NCBI RefSeq assembly: GCF_012295615.1
Contig: NZ_CP051183.1
Span: 2,383,001-2,447,000, forward strand
Origin: Bermanella marisrubri
Lineage (GTDB): Bacteria; Pseudomonadota; Gammaproteobacteria; Pseudomonadales; Oceanobacteraceae
Length of the DNA stretch: 64,000 nt
Reading direction: 5' to 3'
Both the position numbers and the translations under genes were made by a program. Positions 19,067 through 27,808 of this stretch are shown here, piece after piece (positions within the stretch are counted from its first letter, which is position 1; each line of letters begins with the position of its first letter). A model generated the notes under the pieces. The model was not told the DNA's origin and did no database searches. It saw only the letters and a list, made by a program, of their open reading frames with translations.

Positions 19067-19089
19067 GCTCCATTTTTGCGGGGCTTGCT
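19062..19089 (+). terminator. Hairpin between the binding-protein gene and hemN
   Basis: AGCAAGCTCC (19062-19071) pairs with GGGGCTTGCT (19080-19089) over 10 bp with one G-T wobble and an 8-base loop. There is no strong T-run after it, so termination of the upstream gene may be partial. Its left arm overlaps the candidate Anr box. Confidence 0.45.
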
Positions 19090-19129
19090 AGACTGGCACT
19101 CATCTAACATTTAATGTGAAAGCTGTGCC

Positions 19130-20527
19130 ATGTCGAACCCGTTTTCTCCAGGTATCCAATGGGATATCGAACTCATCAAGCGCTATGATAAGTCAGGACC
19201 TCGATATACGTCCTACCCTACGGCCGTTCAATTTAAACCTGGATTTAGCCGCTTACAGTACGACCACGCACGTGAAACCAGCACCAATCAAAGTGGTCCG
19301 CTTTCACTTTATGTCCATATTCCGTTTTGTAGTCATGTTTGTTATTACTGCGCGTGCAATAAGATAATTACCAAACACAGAGATAAAGCCCAGCCGTACC
19401 TAGACGTATTATTCAAAGAAATCGAAATGCGCAGCCAAGGCTATGATGCATCCCGCCCTATTGAACAATTACATTGGGGTGGCGGCACTCCGACTTTTAT
19501 CGATCATGAGCAGATGAGCGCACTCATGAAAAAACTCGGTGAACATTTCACTCTACTGGATACAGATGATCGTGATTACAGTATTGAGATCGATCCGCGT
19601 GAACTGCAAGACGATACACTTGAGCACCTTAAAGCAATCGGTTTTAACCGTGTAAGCCTTGGGGTTCAGGACTTCAATGAAAAAGTACAAAAAGCCGTTA
19701 ACCGTATTCAGCCGCGCAGCATGACAGAAGCAACGCTTTCGCAAGCTCGAGAATTGGGATTTAAGTCTATCAACATTGATTTAATTTACGGCCTTCCTTT
19801 CCAAAACCGAGAAACATTCAAAGAGACATTAGAGACTGTAATTGAGTTAAGCCCTGATCGTATTAGTGTTTTTAATTACGCCCACTTACCAGAACGCTTT
19901 ATGCCTCAGCGTCGTATCAATGAAGCAGACTTACCTTCATCAGAAGACAAGCTAGGTATGCTCGAAGACAGCATCAAAATGCTTACAGATGCAGGTTATC
20001 ACTACGTGGGTATGGATCACTTTGCTAAACCTGATGATTCTTTGGCACAAGCGCAAATGGCAGGTAAATTACATCGAAATTTCCAAGGCTACACTACTCA
20101 CGAAGATTGTGATTTGGTGGCTCTAGGCGTCAGTGCAATTTCACAGGTAGGCCATAGCTATTTTCAAAATAGCGCCGATATCAATGAGTACATGGATAAT
20201 ATTTGCAATGACCGCCTGCCTATTAAGCGCGGCGTGGTTTTATCAGATGAAGACGATTTACGCCGTGCCGTTATCAAGCAGCTCATCTGTCACTTTCAAT
20301 TAGATTACCTCGATATTGAGCGCGTTTTTGATATTGATTTCAAAGTTCATTTTGCTGATGCTTTAGACCGATTGCATGTATATCAAGATGATGGACTGGT
20401 GGAAATCAACGATAAGGGTATCCAAGTAAAAGACAAAGGAGCTCTGTTAATTCGTAATATATGCATGCAATTCGATGAATACCTAAATCAACCAGACCAT
20501 AGCATCCGCTATAGTAAGGTCATCTAA
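19130..20527 (+). CDS. hemN: Oxygen-independent coproporphyrinogen III oxidase
   Basis: 465 residues, the normal HemN length. It is a radical-SAM enzyme that decarboxylates coproporphyrinogen III in heme synthesis without oxygen. Seen: PRYTSYPTAVQF near the N-terminus, the cluster motif CxxxCxxC in CSHVCYYCACNKI (about residue 66-74), the SAM-binding HWGGGTPTF, IEIDPREL, and NIDLIYGLPFQ. The C-terminal HemN region with NICMQFDEYL is complete, and the extra Cys in the YYCACN stretch is typical of true HemN rather than HemW. Single gene behind a candidate Anr box. Confidence 0.95.
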   Translation: MSNPFSPGIQWDIELIKRYDKSGPRYTSYPTAVQFKPGFSRLQYDHARETSTNQSGPLSLYVHIPFCSHVCYYCACNKIITKHRDKAQPYLDVLFKEIEMRSQGYDASRPIEQLHWGGGTPTFIDHEQMSALMKKLGEHFTLLDTDDRDYSIEIDPRELQDDTLEHLKAIGFNRVSLGVQDFNEKVQKAVNRIQPRSMTEATLSQARELGFKSINIDLIYGLPFQNRETFKETLETVIELSPDRISVFNYAHLPERFMPQRRINEADLPSSEDKLGMLEDSIKMLTDAGYHYVGMDHFAKPDDSLAQAQMAGKLHRNFQGYTTHEDCDLVALGVSAISQVGHSYFQNSADINEYMDNICNDRLPIKRGVVLSDEDDLRRAVIKQLICHFQLDYLDIERVFDIDFKVHFADALDRLHVYQDDGLVEINDKGIQVKDKGALLIRNICMQFDEYLNQPDHSIRYSKVI

Positions 20528-20542
20528 AACTCATTGCTTGCC

Positions 20543-20582
20543 AGATCGTCTATAGTTTATTTATATACACTATAGATGATCT
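20543..20582. promoter_or_regulatory. 14-bp imperfect palindrome just before the chemoreceptor-like gene
   Basis: AGATCGTCTATAGT (20543-20556) and ACTATAGATGATCT (20569-20582) are inverted with 13 of 14 matches (the odd pair can be G-U in RNA), separated by 12 AT-rich bases and ending 4 bp before the ATG at 20587. There is no T-run, so a hemN terminator is unlikely. A DNA operator, or an mRNA hairpin next to the start codon, fits better; no ribosome-binding site is obvious between it and the ATG. Confidence 0.5.
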
Positions 20583-20586
20583 AACT

Positions 20587-21225
20587 ATGCAAGCGGTTGA
20601 GCCAAACTACTCGCAAAGCAATACCCATCAAATTGCCAATCAAACAGCCATAGCAGCGTCGATTTCGGGCCATTTACATAAAGCCAGCCTGATTGCACAA
20701 CGTATGGCACTAACCGCCAAAAATTCTCGCGCCATGGTATTGCGCGCCGGTTCCGCAGCAGCAGGGCTTAAAGTCATCAGTGATTATTTTGGTGAACTAG
20801 CGACGCGCACGATCGAGCTTTCAAAAACCATCAATGTGGCTGCCATTAGCATCTCGCAAAATAGCGTTAAACAATGGCAAACCCAAGGCTTTGTCGATCG
20901 CGTCTACAGTGCTTATCAAAAACTAGAATCGAAACAACAGCGACAACTTCAGCAAGCTTTGGATTTCGCCGACAATCACTTAAACAACCTGAACCATAAT
21001 TTACGTAAAGAATTGAGCCAGCTAGACAATGCCTTAGGTGAGATCCAGCAATTCATGCAGTCAAGCAATGTCGTGGCCGTTACTTTTCGCTTAGAAGCGA
21101 CACAAACAGGTGAGTTTCAGCCTATGCTAGAAGCCATGGCGAATAATATTTCCAAGCTGACTGACGATATCAAAGCGCTCATTACCATGAGCTCGAACAT
21201 GCTTCATCACATAAAGCGGGATTAG
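20587..21225 (+). CDS. Small soluble chemoreceptor-like coiled-coil protein
   Basis: 212 residues, almost wholly helical, with no signal peptide or membrane segment. Two stretches recall the methyl-accepting chemotaxis protein signalling helix in degenerate form: LRAGSAAAGLKVISDYFGELATRTIELSKTI (about residues 55-85) and VVAVTFRLEATQTGEFQPMLEAMANNISKLTDDI (about 160-195), comparable to the ARAGE-x-GRGFAVVADEVRKLAE pattern. A Gln-rich coiled coil joins them. The conserved hairpin tip that binds CheA/CheW is not recognisable. It is 12 bp upstream of an ODP-type gene, so I infer the two form a cytoplasmic sensor pair. Function is unproven. Confidence 0.6.
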   Translation: MQAVEPNYSQSNTHQIANQTAIAASISGHLHKASLIAQRMALTAKNSRAMVLRAGSAAAGLKVISDYFGELATRTIELSKTINVAAISISQNSVKQWQTQGFVDRVYSAYQKLESKQQRQLQQALDFADNHLNNLNHNLRKELSQLDNALGEIQQFMQSSNVVAVTFRLEATQTGEFQPMLEAMANNISKLTDDIKALITMSSNMLHHIKRD

Positions 21226-21237
21226 AAAGGTCAATAC

Positions 21238-21972
21238 ATGGACGCACTCAAGCTCTACGATCAAGGCCATCAATGGTATGTATTTGGCCGCGACCCAGAC
21301 AAACCAGAAAAAATAATCGATACCAACCAGTTTATGATCGTCAATGACGAACGCAGCATTGTATTGGACCCGGGCGGTATTGAGATATTTTCCACCATGT
21401 TGGCATCGATTTTAAAATACGTGGATATCGACAAAGTGACAGACCTATTCGCCAGTCACCAAGACCCAGACATCATTTCTTCTTTAGGGATGTGGGATCA
21501 AGTGCTTCCGAATGCCACTCTACATTGTTCATGGCTGTGGGAGGGCTTTGTGTGTCACTTTGGTATGGATCACATTCGCTATGAACCTATTCCCGATGAG
21601 GGCCGTAGCTTGCATCTTGATGATATAGAGCTTCGCTTCTTTCCTGCCCACTACCTGCATAGCTCAGGTAATTTCCAAGTCTACGACCCCAAAGCGAAAA
21701 TTCTTTTCAGTGGTGATGTTGGCGCAGCCCTAGAGCCACCAGGCGCCCCTTTGTTTGTGGATGATTTCGAACAACATCTCGATAAAATGCGCTATTTTCA
21801 TCAGCGCTGGATGCCTAGCAACGAGGCTAAAATGCACTGGCTGCAACGAGTACGCAAGCTAGAGATTGACATCTTAGCCCCACAGCATGGGCGCCTATTC
21901 AAGGGCAGGCAGATTGAACAGTTCTTCGATTGGTTTGAGGATTTGGACGTAGGTATCGCTACCAAGCCATAA
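21238..21972 (+). CDS. ODP-type metallo-beta-lactamase-fold protein (candidate oxygen/iron sensor)
   Basis: 244 residues. The fold is the metallo-beta-lactamase type seen in flavodiiron proteins and ODP (oxygen-binding di-iron protein): NQFMIVNDERSIVLDPGG at the start, the altered metal motif SHQDPDIISSLGMW in place of HxHxDH, FFPAHYLHSSGNFQVYDP, LFSGDVGAAL and PQHGRLFKG with the last metal His. ODP of Treponema denticola is known to sense O2/Fe(II) for chemotaxis. The adjacent chemoreceptor-like gene gives the same context here. No flavodoxin or rubredoxin domain is fused, so it is not an oxygen reductase of the flavodiiron type. Cytoplasmic. Confidence 0.75.
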   Translation: MDALKLYDQGHQWYVFGRDPDKPEKIIDTNQFMIVNDERSIVLDPGGIEIFSTMLASILKYVDIDKVTDLFASHQDPDIISSLGMWDQVLPNATLHCSWLWEGFVCHFGMDHIRYEPIPDEGRSLHLDDIELRFFPAHYLHSSGNFQVYDPKAKILFSGDVGAALEPPGAPLFVDDFEQHLDKMRYFHQRWMPSNEAKMHWLQRVRKLEIDILAPQHGRLFKGRQIEQFFDWFEDLDVGIATKP

Positions 21973-22081
21973 AAAAGAACACTTGTTAGCTTAAAACTAT
22001 CGATTAATCTGCTTCTATTTATAAAATACATAGCAATTTAAGATTACAATTGTTTACCTAATACCAATTTCAGCATACACT

Positions 22082-22107
22082 TGTTCACTAAACTATAGAG
22101 GTGAACA
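22082..22107 (+). promoter_or_regulatory. Start-site hairpin with ribosome-binding site in the loop
   Basis: TGTTCAC (22082-22088) is exactly complementary to GTGAACA (22101-22107), whose last base is the A of the reductase ATG. The 12-base loop contains the AGAG of the ribosome-binding site. The layout is the same as at the acyl-CoA ligase start at 3673-3704. It could also be a DNA site for a lipid regulator. Confidence 0.45.
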
Positions 22108-23228
22108 TGAGTACTGTTGAAATCGCACCTAAAACGACACGAATTTCCCAGTGGTTTGCACGCAGCCTAACCACACACAATAGCTTTGCCGCGTTTTTTG
22201 AACCGCTCATTCAATGGATAAAACCTAATTGGCGTGCCGATCGCTGTTACACTCGTGTCGTCAGTGTGCGCTACGAATCCAGTGATATGTACACGCTGCA
22301 ACTCAAACCATTGCAGTCTTTTTCCCATGAGTTCGCTGGGCAGTATGTTGAATTAATTATTCAAAAAGACGGCGCTTGGGTCAGTCGCTATTTTACGATT
22401 TCCTCAAGTCCTGAATTTTTCAGAGAAACGGGCACGATTGAACTGTCCATCGCGATTCAAGCAAATGGTCGTATTACGCCTTGGCTGATGAAAAACCTAA
22501 ACAAAGGCGACATGGTAAACCTAGGTCAGCCCATGGGTGATTTCTTACCGCTCAACATACCACGTGATAAATCAGTTTCGCGCAAGGTATTTATAGCAGG
22601 AGGGTCAGGGATCACGCCCTTTAGATCTAGCCTGCAATCTCTAATGCAGAGCGACGAGCGTGATACTCAAGAAATAGAATTGTTTTATTACGCGCGCAGT
22701 GAAGAGCATTTTTTATTTAGAGAAGAACTCCAACGCTGTGCGTATCTACTACCTAAAGCACATGTGCATTTCATGGATTCTGAAAAAATAGGATTCTTTG
22801 ACTACACACATCTACAAGTGGAAAACAAACACCAAACGGATACTGCGTTTTTCGTTTGTGGGCCGCCAGCCATGATTCAACACGTACGATCAACGCTTAA
22901 TACCCACGGCGTGAAAAAAGAAAATATTTATTATGAATTTTTTGGTCCAGAGCCATTGGAAGCGGATGGACAAGCCAGAGCGGTATTGTTTCAGCGAGCA
23001 AAATTGCAAGCTAATACCGAAGGCAATGAAAGCCTTCTTGAGCTAGCAGAAAAGCAAGAATTAAAGCCCGTAAGCGGTTGCCGCATCGGTGTTTGTCATC
23101 AATGTATTTGCAAAAAGCAAAGTGGCCGCGTGCGCAATATCAAAACCGGAGAGATTAGTGATTCCGGACAACAAGAAATTCAACTATGCATCAGCACCGC
23201 GGTGGATGATGTTGTGCTTGATTTGTAA
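22107..23228 (+). CDS. Ferredoxin reductase (FNR module plus C-terminal 2Fe-2S) partner of desaturase
   Basis: 373 residues from the ATG at 22107, behind AGAGG; a GTG two codons upstream is less likely. Order: FAD domain with SRYFTISSSPEF (about residue 92), NAD(P)-binding with FIAGGSGITPFRS (about 165), VCGPPAM near 250, then a plant-type 2Fe-2S ferredoxin domain with Cys in SGCRIGVCHQCICKK and a last Cys in IQLCIST. It passes electrons from NAD(P)H to the desaturase encoded 12 bp downstream, as known for DesB/Rv3230c-type pairs. The N-terminal about 40 residues are an extra helix of the same subfamily. Confidence 0.88.
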   Translation: MSTVEIAPKTTRISQWFARSLTTHNSFAAFFEPLIQWIKPNWRADRCYTRVVSVRYESSDMYTLQLKPLQSFSHEFAGQYVELIIQKDGAWVSRYFTISSSPEFFRETGTIELSIAIQANGRITPWLMKNLNKGDMVNLGQPMGDFLPLNIPRDKSVSRKVFIAGGSGITPFRSSLQSLMQSDERDTQEIELFYYARSEEHFLFREELQRCAYLLPKAHVHFMDSEKIGFFDYTHLQVENKHQTDTAFFVCGPPAMIQHVRSTLNTHGVKKENIYYEFFGPEPLEADGQARAVLFQRAKLQANTEGNESLLELAEKQELKPVSGCRIGVCHQCICKKQSGRVRNIKTGEISDSGQQEIQLCISTAVDDVVLDL

Positions 23229-23240
23229 TAAGGAGGCAAC

Positions 23241-24356
23241 ATGACAACGAATGTTAAAAACATGAGCCCAGACGAAAGTACACTGAATGACTTTGCCAGA
23301 GAGCTTGATCAATTAAAGCAGGCAACAATGGATAAAGTAGGCACTGACGATGCCAAATATATCCGAAAAGTCATCTCCGTCCAACGCATAAGCGAAATTA
23401 TTGGTCGCGTAACCCTAGTCCTTGGATTCTTGCACCCTCTATGGTGGGTTTTGGGGGTCTTTTCTCTTGGCCTTTCTAAAATTCTCGACAACATGGAAAT
23501 TGGTCACAATGTCATGCATGGTCAATACGACTGGATGAACGATCCCAATATTAATAGTCGTAGTTTTGAATGGGACAACGCCGGTGATAGCGGTTCATGG
23601 AAACGTTACCATAACCATGAGCATCACACCTACACCAATATTATTGGTAAAGACCGTGATTTTGGTTATGGACTTTTGCGCATGAGCGATGATATTCGCT
23701 GGAAGCCCAAATATCTTTGGCAATTATTTACCTACAGTCTTTTATGTATATTTTTTGAATTGGGTGTGGCCTATCATGAAGTAGCTGGAGAACGTATTTT
23801 CATGGGTAAAAAACGTAAAACCAGTAGCCTACCAATCAGCCGAGAACAGTTGAAGCAAGACTTCTTTAATAAGCTTAAACGCCAAGGCTTTAAAGATTAC
23901 ATATTATTTCCGCTGCTTTGCTTCCCGGTTTTCTTCTATGTATTACTCGGCAATTTTGCTGCAAATATTGTTCGTAACATTTGGACAAACGTGATTATTT
24001 TTTGTGGTCATTTCACCGAAGACATTCATACCTTCAAGATGTCTGAGTGCGAAAATGAAAGCCAAGGACAATGGTATTATCGCCAAATATTGGGCAGTGG
24101 TAATCTAGAAGGCGCGCGTTGGTTCCATATTTTAACCGGGCACTTGAGCTGCCAAATTGAGCATCATTTGTTCCCAGATGTACCAGCACATCGCTACCCT
24201 GAGATGGCAACACAAGTTGAGCAAATATGCCGCAAGTATGGCATTCCTTACAATACTGGAGGCTTCTTCAAACAATACTTCACGGTTTTGAAACGCATCG
24301 TGCGCTATAGCTTCCCGAATAAACAAAGCCAGCCCACAGAAGCTACTGCATCTTAA
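23241..24356 (+). CDS. Membrane fatty acid (acyl-CoA/acyl-lipid delta-9-type) desaturase
   Basis: 371 residues with hydrophobic membrane segments (residues about 55-75 and 215-245) and the three His boxes of di-iron desaturases: GHNVMHG (about residue 93), HNHEHHTY (about 127) and CQIEHHLFPDVP (about 304). It introduces a cis double bond into saturated acyl chains, using electrons from the reductase encoded just upstream. The ribosome-binding site AAGGAGG is strong. The pair resembles DesC/DesB of Pseudomonas, which tune membrane fluidity; no DesT-type repressor gene is beside it. Confidence 0.9.
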   Translation: MTTNVKNMSPDESTLNDFARELDQLKQATMDKVGTDDAKYIRKVISVQRISEIIGRVTLVLGFLHPLWWVLGVFSLGLSKILDNMEIGHNVMHGQYDWMNDPNINSRSFEWDNAGDSGSWKRYHNHEHHTYTNIIGKDRDFGYGLLRMSDDIRWKPKYLWQLFTYSLLCIFFELGVAYHEVAGERIFMGKKRKTSSLPISREQLKQDFFNKLKRQGFKDYILFPLLCFPVFFYVLLGNFAANIVRNIWTNVIIFCGHFTEDIHTFKMSECENESQGQWYYRQILGSGNLEGARWFHILTGHLSCQIEHHLFPDVPAHRYPEMATQVEQICRKYGIPYNTGGFFKQYFTVLKRIVRYSFPNKQSQPTEATAS

Positions 24357-24364
24357 CAACTGAA

Positions 24365-24386
24365 AACCGGGCTTTATCGCCCGGTT
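24365..24386 (+). terminator. Hairpin terminator after the desaturase gene
   Basis: AACCGGGC (24365-24372) and GCCCGGTT (24379-24386) form an 8-bp GC-rich stem with a TTTATC loop, 9 bp after the stop codon. Only a weak T-rich tail follows. Confidence 0.65.
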
Positions 24387-24492
24387 CTATTAAATAATAT
24401 GGATACTGTTATTTTTCATGTTGTTTTGATTGTATCTTTTTAATTGTTACCTAGTGGCGCTATACTTCCTGATCAGATAGTCAATTTCCTAG

Positions 24493-25554
<1,062 letters not shown>

Positions 25555-25572
25555 GTCCAGTAAGTTCTATCA

Positions 25573-25600
25573 ACAACAGGGGGATACTCTCCCCTGTTGT
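25573..25600 (+). terminator. Hairpin after the adenine deaminase gene
   Basis: ACAACAGGGG (25573-25582) and CCCCTGTTGT (25591-25600) are perfectly complementary over 10 bp with an 8-base loop. A pyrimidine-rich tail (CCCTCCCCCTAATT) follows instead of a T-run. Confidence 0.6.
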
Positions 25601-25661
25601 CCCTCCCCCTAATTAAACAAACACTTCCAAATCCTACACAACGTCAACGTTGCATATCTTT

Positions 25662-25680
25662 ATGATAAACATTATCATTT
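25662..25680. promoter_or_regulatory. Fur box of the TonB receptor gene
   Basis: ATGATAA-ACA-TTATCAT with flanking TT is a near-consensus Fur box (GATAATGATAATCATTATC-like) and perfectly palindromic over 17 bp. It lies 28 bp upstream of the receptor ATG, so iron repression through Fur is expected. Confidence 0.8.
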
Positions 25681-25707
25681 GCATTACGTTCACTAATACT
25701 ATTACTT

Positions 25708-27798
25708 ATGCTGACTAAATACCATCTTACCCTACTCACAACAGGCTTATTTACGGCTATTTCATGGGCTTCACCAGAAACAGAACTTGAAAGCGTCACG
25801 GTAAAAGGTACAGCCGGAGCGTTCGGTAGCCAGAATAAAAATTTCACGATGGAAGAAATTGATACGGGTGAGTTTTTTAATCAGGCCAAAGATCTAAGCC
25901 AAGTTCTGAACGGCCTTTCTGGGATCACTATTCGCTCTTCAGGGGGGCTTGGGCAGGAATACGAGCTCAGCATGAACGGATTAAGTGGAGAACAAGTTCG
26001 CTTTTATATTGATGGCGTGCCGATGGAAAATTATGGCCCGTCTATGGGTATCAATAACTTTCCAGTAAATCTTATTGAACGAATTGATGTATACCGTGGA
26101 GTCGTTCCAATATCTCTTGCCGGAGATGCACTTGGCGGCGCGATTAACTTTGTAACTCGCAAAGCACAGAGCGACTTTACTGATATCGCGTATACAATTG
26201 GTTCGTTCAATACTCACAGACTATCTCTAAGTTCACAATTCGTATCGGCCCGTGATCACTACCTCATAACCTCCGCATATTTAAATTACTCAGATAACGA
26301 TTATGAGGTGGATAATATTCCCGTTACTGACAGCCTAGACAACAAAATCGGTGAGGCGAGCTTCAAACGCTTTAATGACACTTACCATTCTCAAATGCTC
26401 AACATGAAACTAGGAAGTTACGGGCTTAATTGGGCGGATGATGCAAATATCGGTATATCTCTCTCAGAGAATTATGATGAGGTACAAAACCCTAGCAGTA
26501 CGATGAATCGTGCATTTGGAAAGCTACACTCACGCAGTCAAACCTATTTACTATCTTCACACATTGAGAGAAACCTAGGACAACATGATGTTAGATGGGA
26601 TGGCCAAATTGGCACTTCCAAAGACACTATCTATGATACTTTTTCACGCAAATATGACTGGGATGGGTCATTCGAGGACTCCAGCCAAGGTAGAGCAGAG
26701 TTCTATGAAGTACCCTCCATCCTAGAGATTAAGGATAAAATATACTCAAGTACTGCTTTTTACCAATATACACTGTCCGATGATATCTCGCTTTCAACTA
26801 GTTTAAGCACCTATGGACTTGAGCGAAGTGGAAACGATAATTTAAATCCTAATAATCGGTTCTTCTCAACTCCTAATTCTACAGTCAAAAATATCTTGGC
26901 TTTTAATATCAGTACCGATATCAAAAACTCGATTACATGGGACACTTTTGCCAAGGTGTACCACTTTGCCGCTGATACAACAACTAGTGAAAATAACGAA
27001 CAAATAAATACTAGTAGTGATTTTACAAACTATGGCTTCGGGAGTGCTTTGAAATGGCCTTTTTCTCAAAACTCATATGGAACAGTATCCATTGAAAAAG
27101 CTTATCGCTTACCAACACCTGATGAGGTTTTGGGTGATGGTCAATTTATAAGAGCAAACCCGGACTTAAAACCAGAAACAAGTAATAATATTAACCTCGG
27201 AATTGCCAGTACACTTGAAACAAAAAACTGGTTTAGTTCTGCTGGCATAAATTTATTTTATCGAGACGCCTCTGATTTCATTCAATACGAAGCAGATAGA
27301 ATTATCACTGGCATCAATGTTAATAAAAGTGAAGTAGAAATAAATGGGTTTGAAGCTAACTTAGAGGCTAGTTATTCAACACTTTTCAAACTTGCGTTTA
27401 CAACAACTTACCAAGATATTCGTGACGTTGCCCGAGAGACTATTTTGGGCGGACAAAACCAAAACTACAATGGCCGATTGCCAAACAAACCTTACCTATT
27501 CTCTAGACTTCAGATTTCAACAGAGCAAGTACTTTATAACAATGTTCTATCTGTAAGCTGGAATACCCAATTTGTTGAAAAATTCTATTTGACCCCTGAA
27601 TCATCTGGAAACTCAGAGACCAAAAGAGTCATACCACAACAGCTTTTTCATGACTTAGACATATCCTATGCGCTGGCCTATGGAAAATACAATGTAGGAT
27701 TATCGGTAAGCAATATAACCGATGAAAAACTCTACGATAACTTCAGCATTCAAAAGCCGGGTAGAGCCTTCTACCTCAAACTTCGCTACACTTATTAG
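25708..27798 (+). CDS. TonB-dependent outer-membrane receptor, probably for a ferric siderophore
   Basis: 696 residues: a signal peptide (about 22 residues, ISWAS), a TonB-box-like ESVTVKG at the mature start, a plug domain (residues about 50-160, with GVPMENYGPS, ERIDVYRGVVP and DALGGAINFVTRK) and a 22-strand-type beta-barrel ending in the aromatic YLKLRYTY that outer-membrane insertion requires. A Fur box is directly upstream. The next gene, 10 bp downstream, encodes a DUF4374-like lipoprotein, and a PepSY membrane protein gene faces the pair. This set resembles the Xus xenosiderophore system. No exbBD/tonB genes are near. The siderophore is unknown. Confidence 0.93.
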   Translation: MLTKYHLTLLTTGLFTAISWASPETELESVTVKGTAGAFGSQNKNFTMEEIDTGEFFNQAKDLSQVLNGLSGITIRSSGGLGQEYELSMNGLSGEQVRFYIDGVPMENYGPSMGINNFPVNLIERIDVYRGVVPISLAGDALGGAINFVTRKAQSDFTDIAYTIGSFNTHRLSLSSQFVSARDHYLITSAYLNYSDNDYEVDNIPVTDSLDNKIGEASFKRFNDTYHSQMLNMKLGSYGLNWADDANIGISLSENYDEVQNPSSTMNRAFGKLHSRSQTYLLSSHIERNLGQHDVRWDGQIGTSKDTIYDTFSRKYDWDGSFEDSSQGRAEFYEVPSILEIKDKIYSSTAFYQYTLSDDISLSTSLSTYGLERSGNDNLNPNNRFFSTPNSTVKNILAFNISTDIKNSITWDTFAKVYHFAADTTTSENNEQINTSSDFTNYGFGSALKWPFSQNSYGTVSIEKAYRLPTPDEVLGDGQFIRANPDLKPETSNNINLGIASTLETKNWFSSAGINLFYRDASDFIQYEADRIITGINVNKSEVEINGFEANLEASYSTLFKLAFTTTYQDIRDVARETILGGQNQNYNGRLPNKPYLFSRLQISTEQVLYNNVLSVSWNTQFVEKFYLTPESSGNSETKRVIPQQLFHDLDISYALAYGKYNVGLSVSNITDEKLYDNFSIQKPGRAFYLKLRYTY

Positions 27799-27808
27799 GA
27801 GTAACAAA

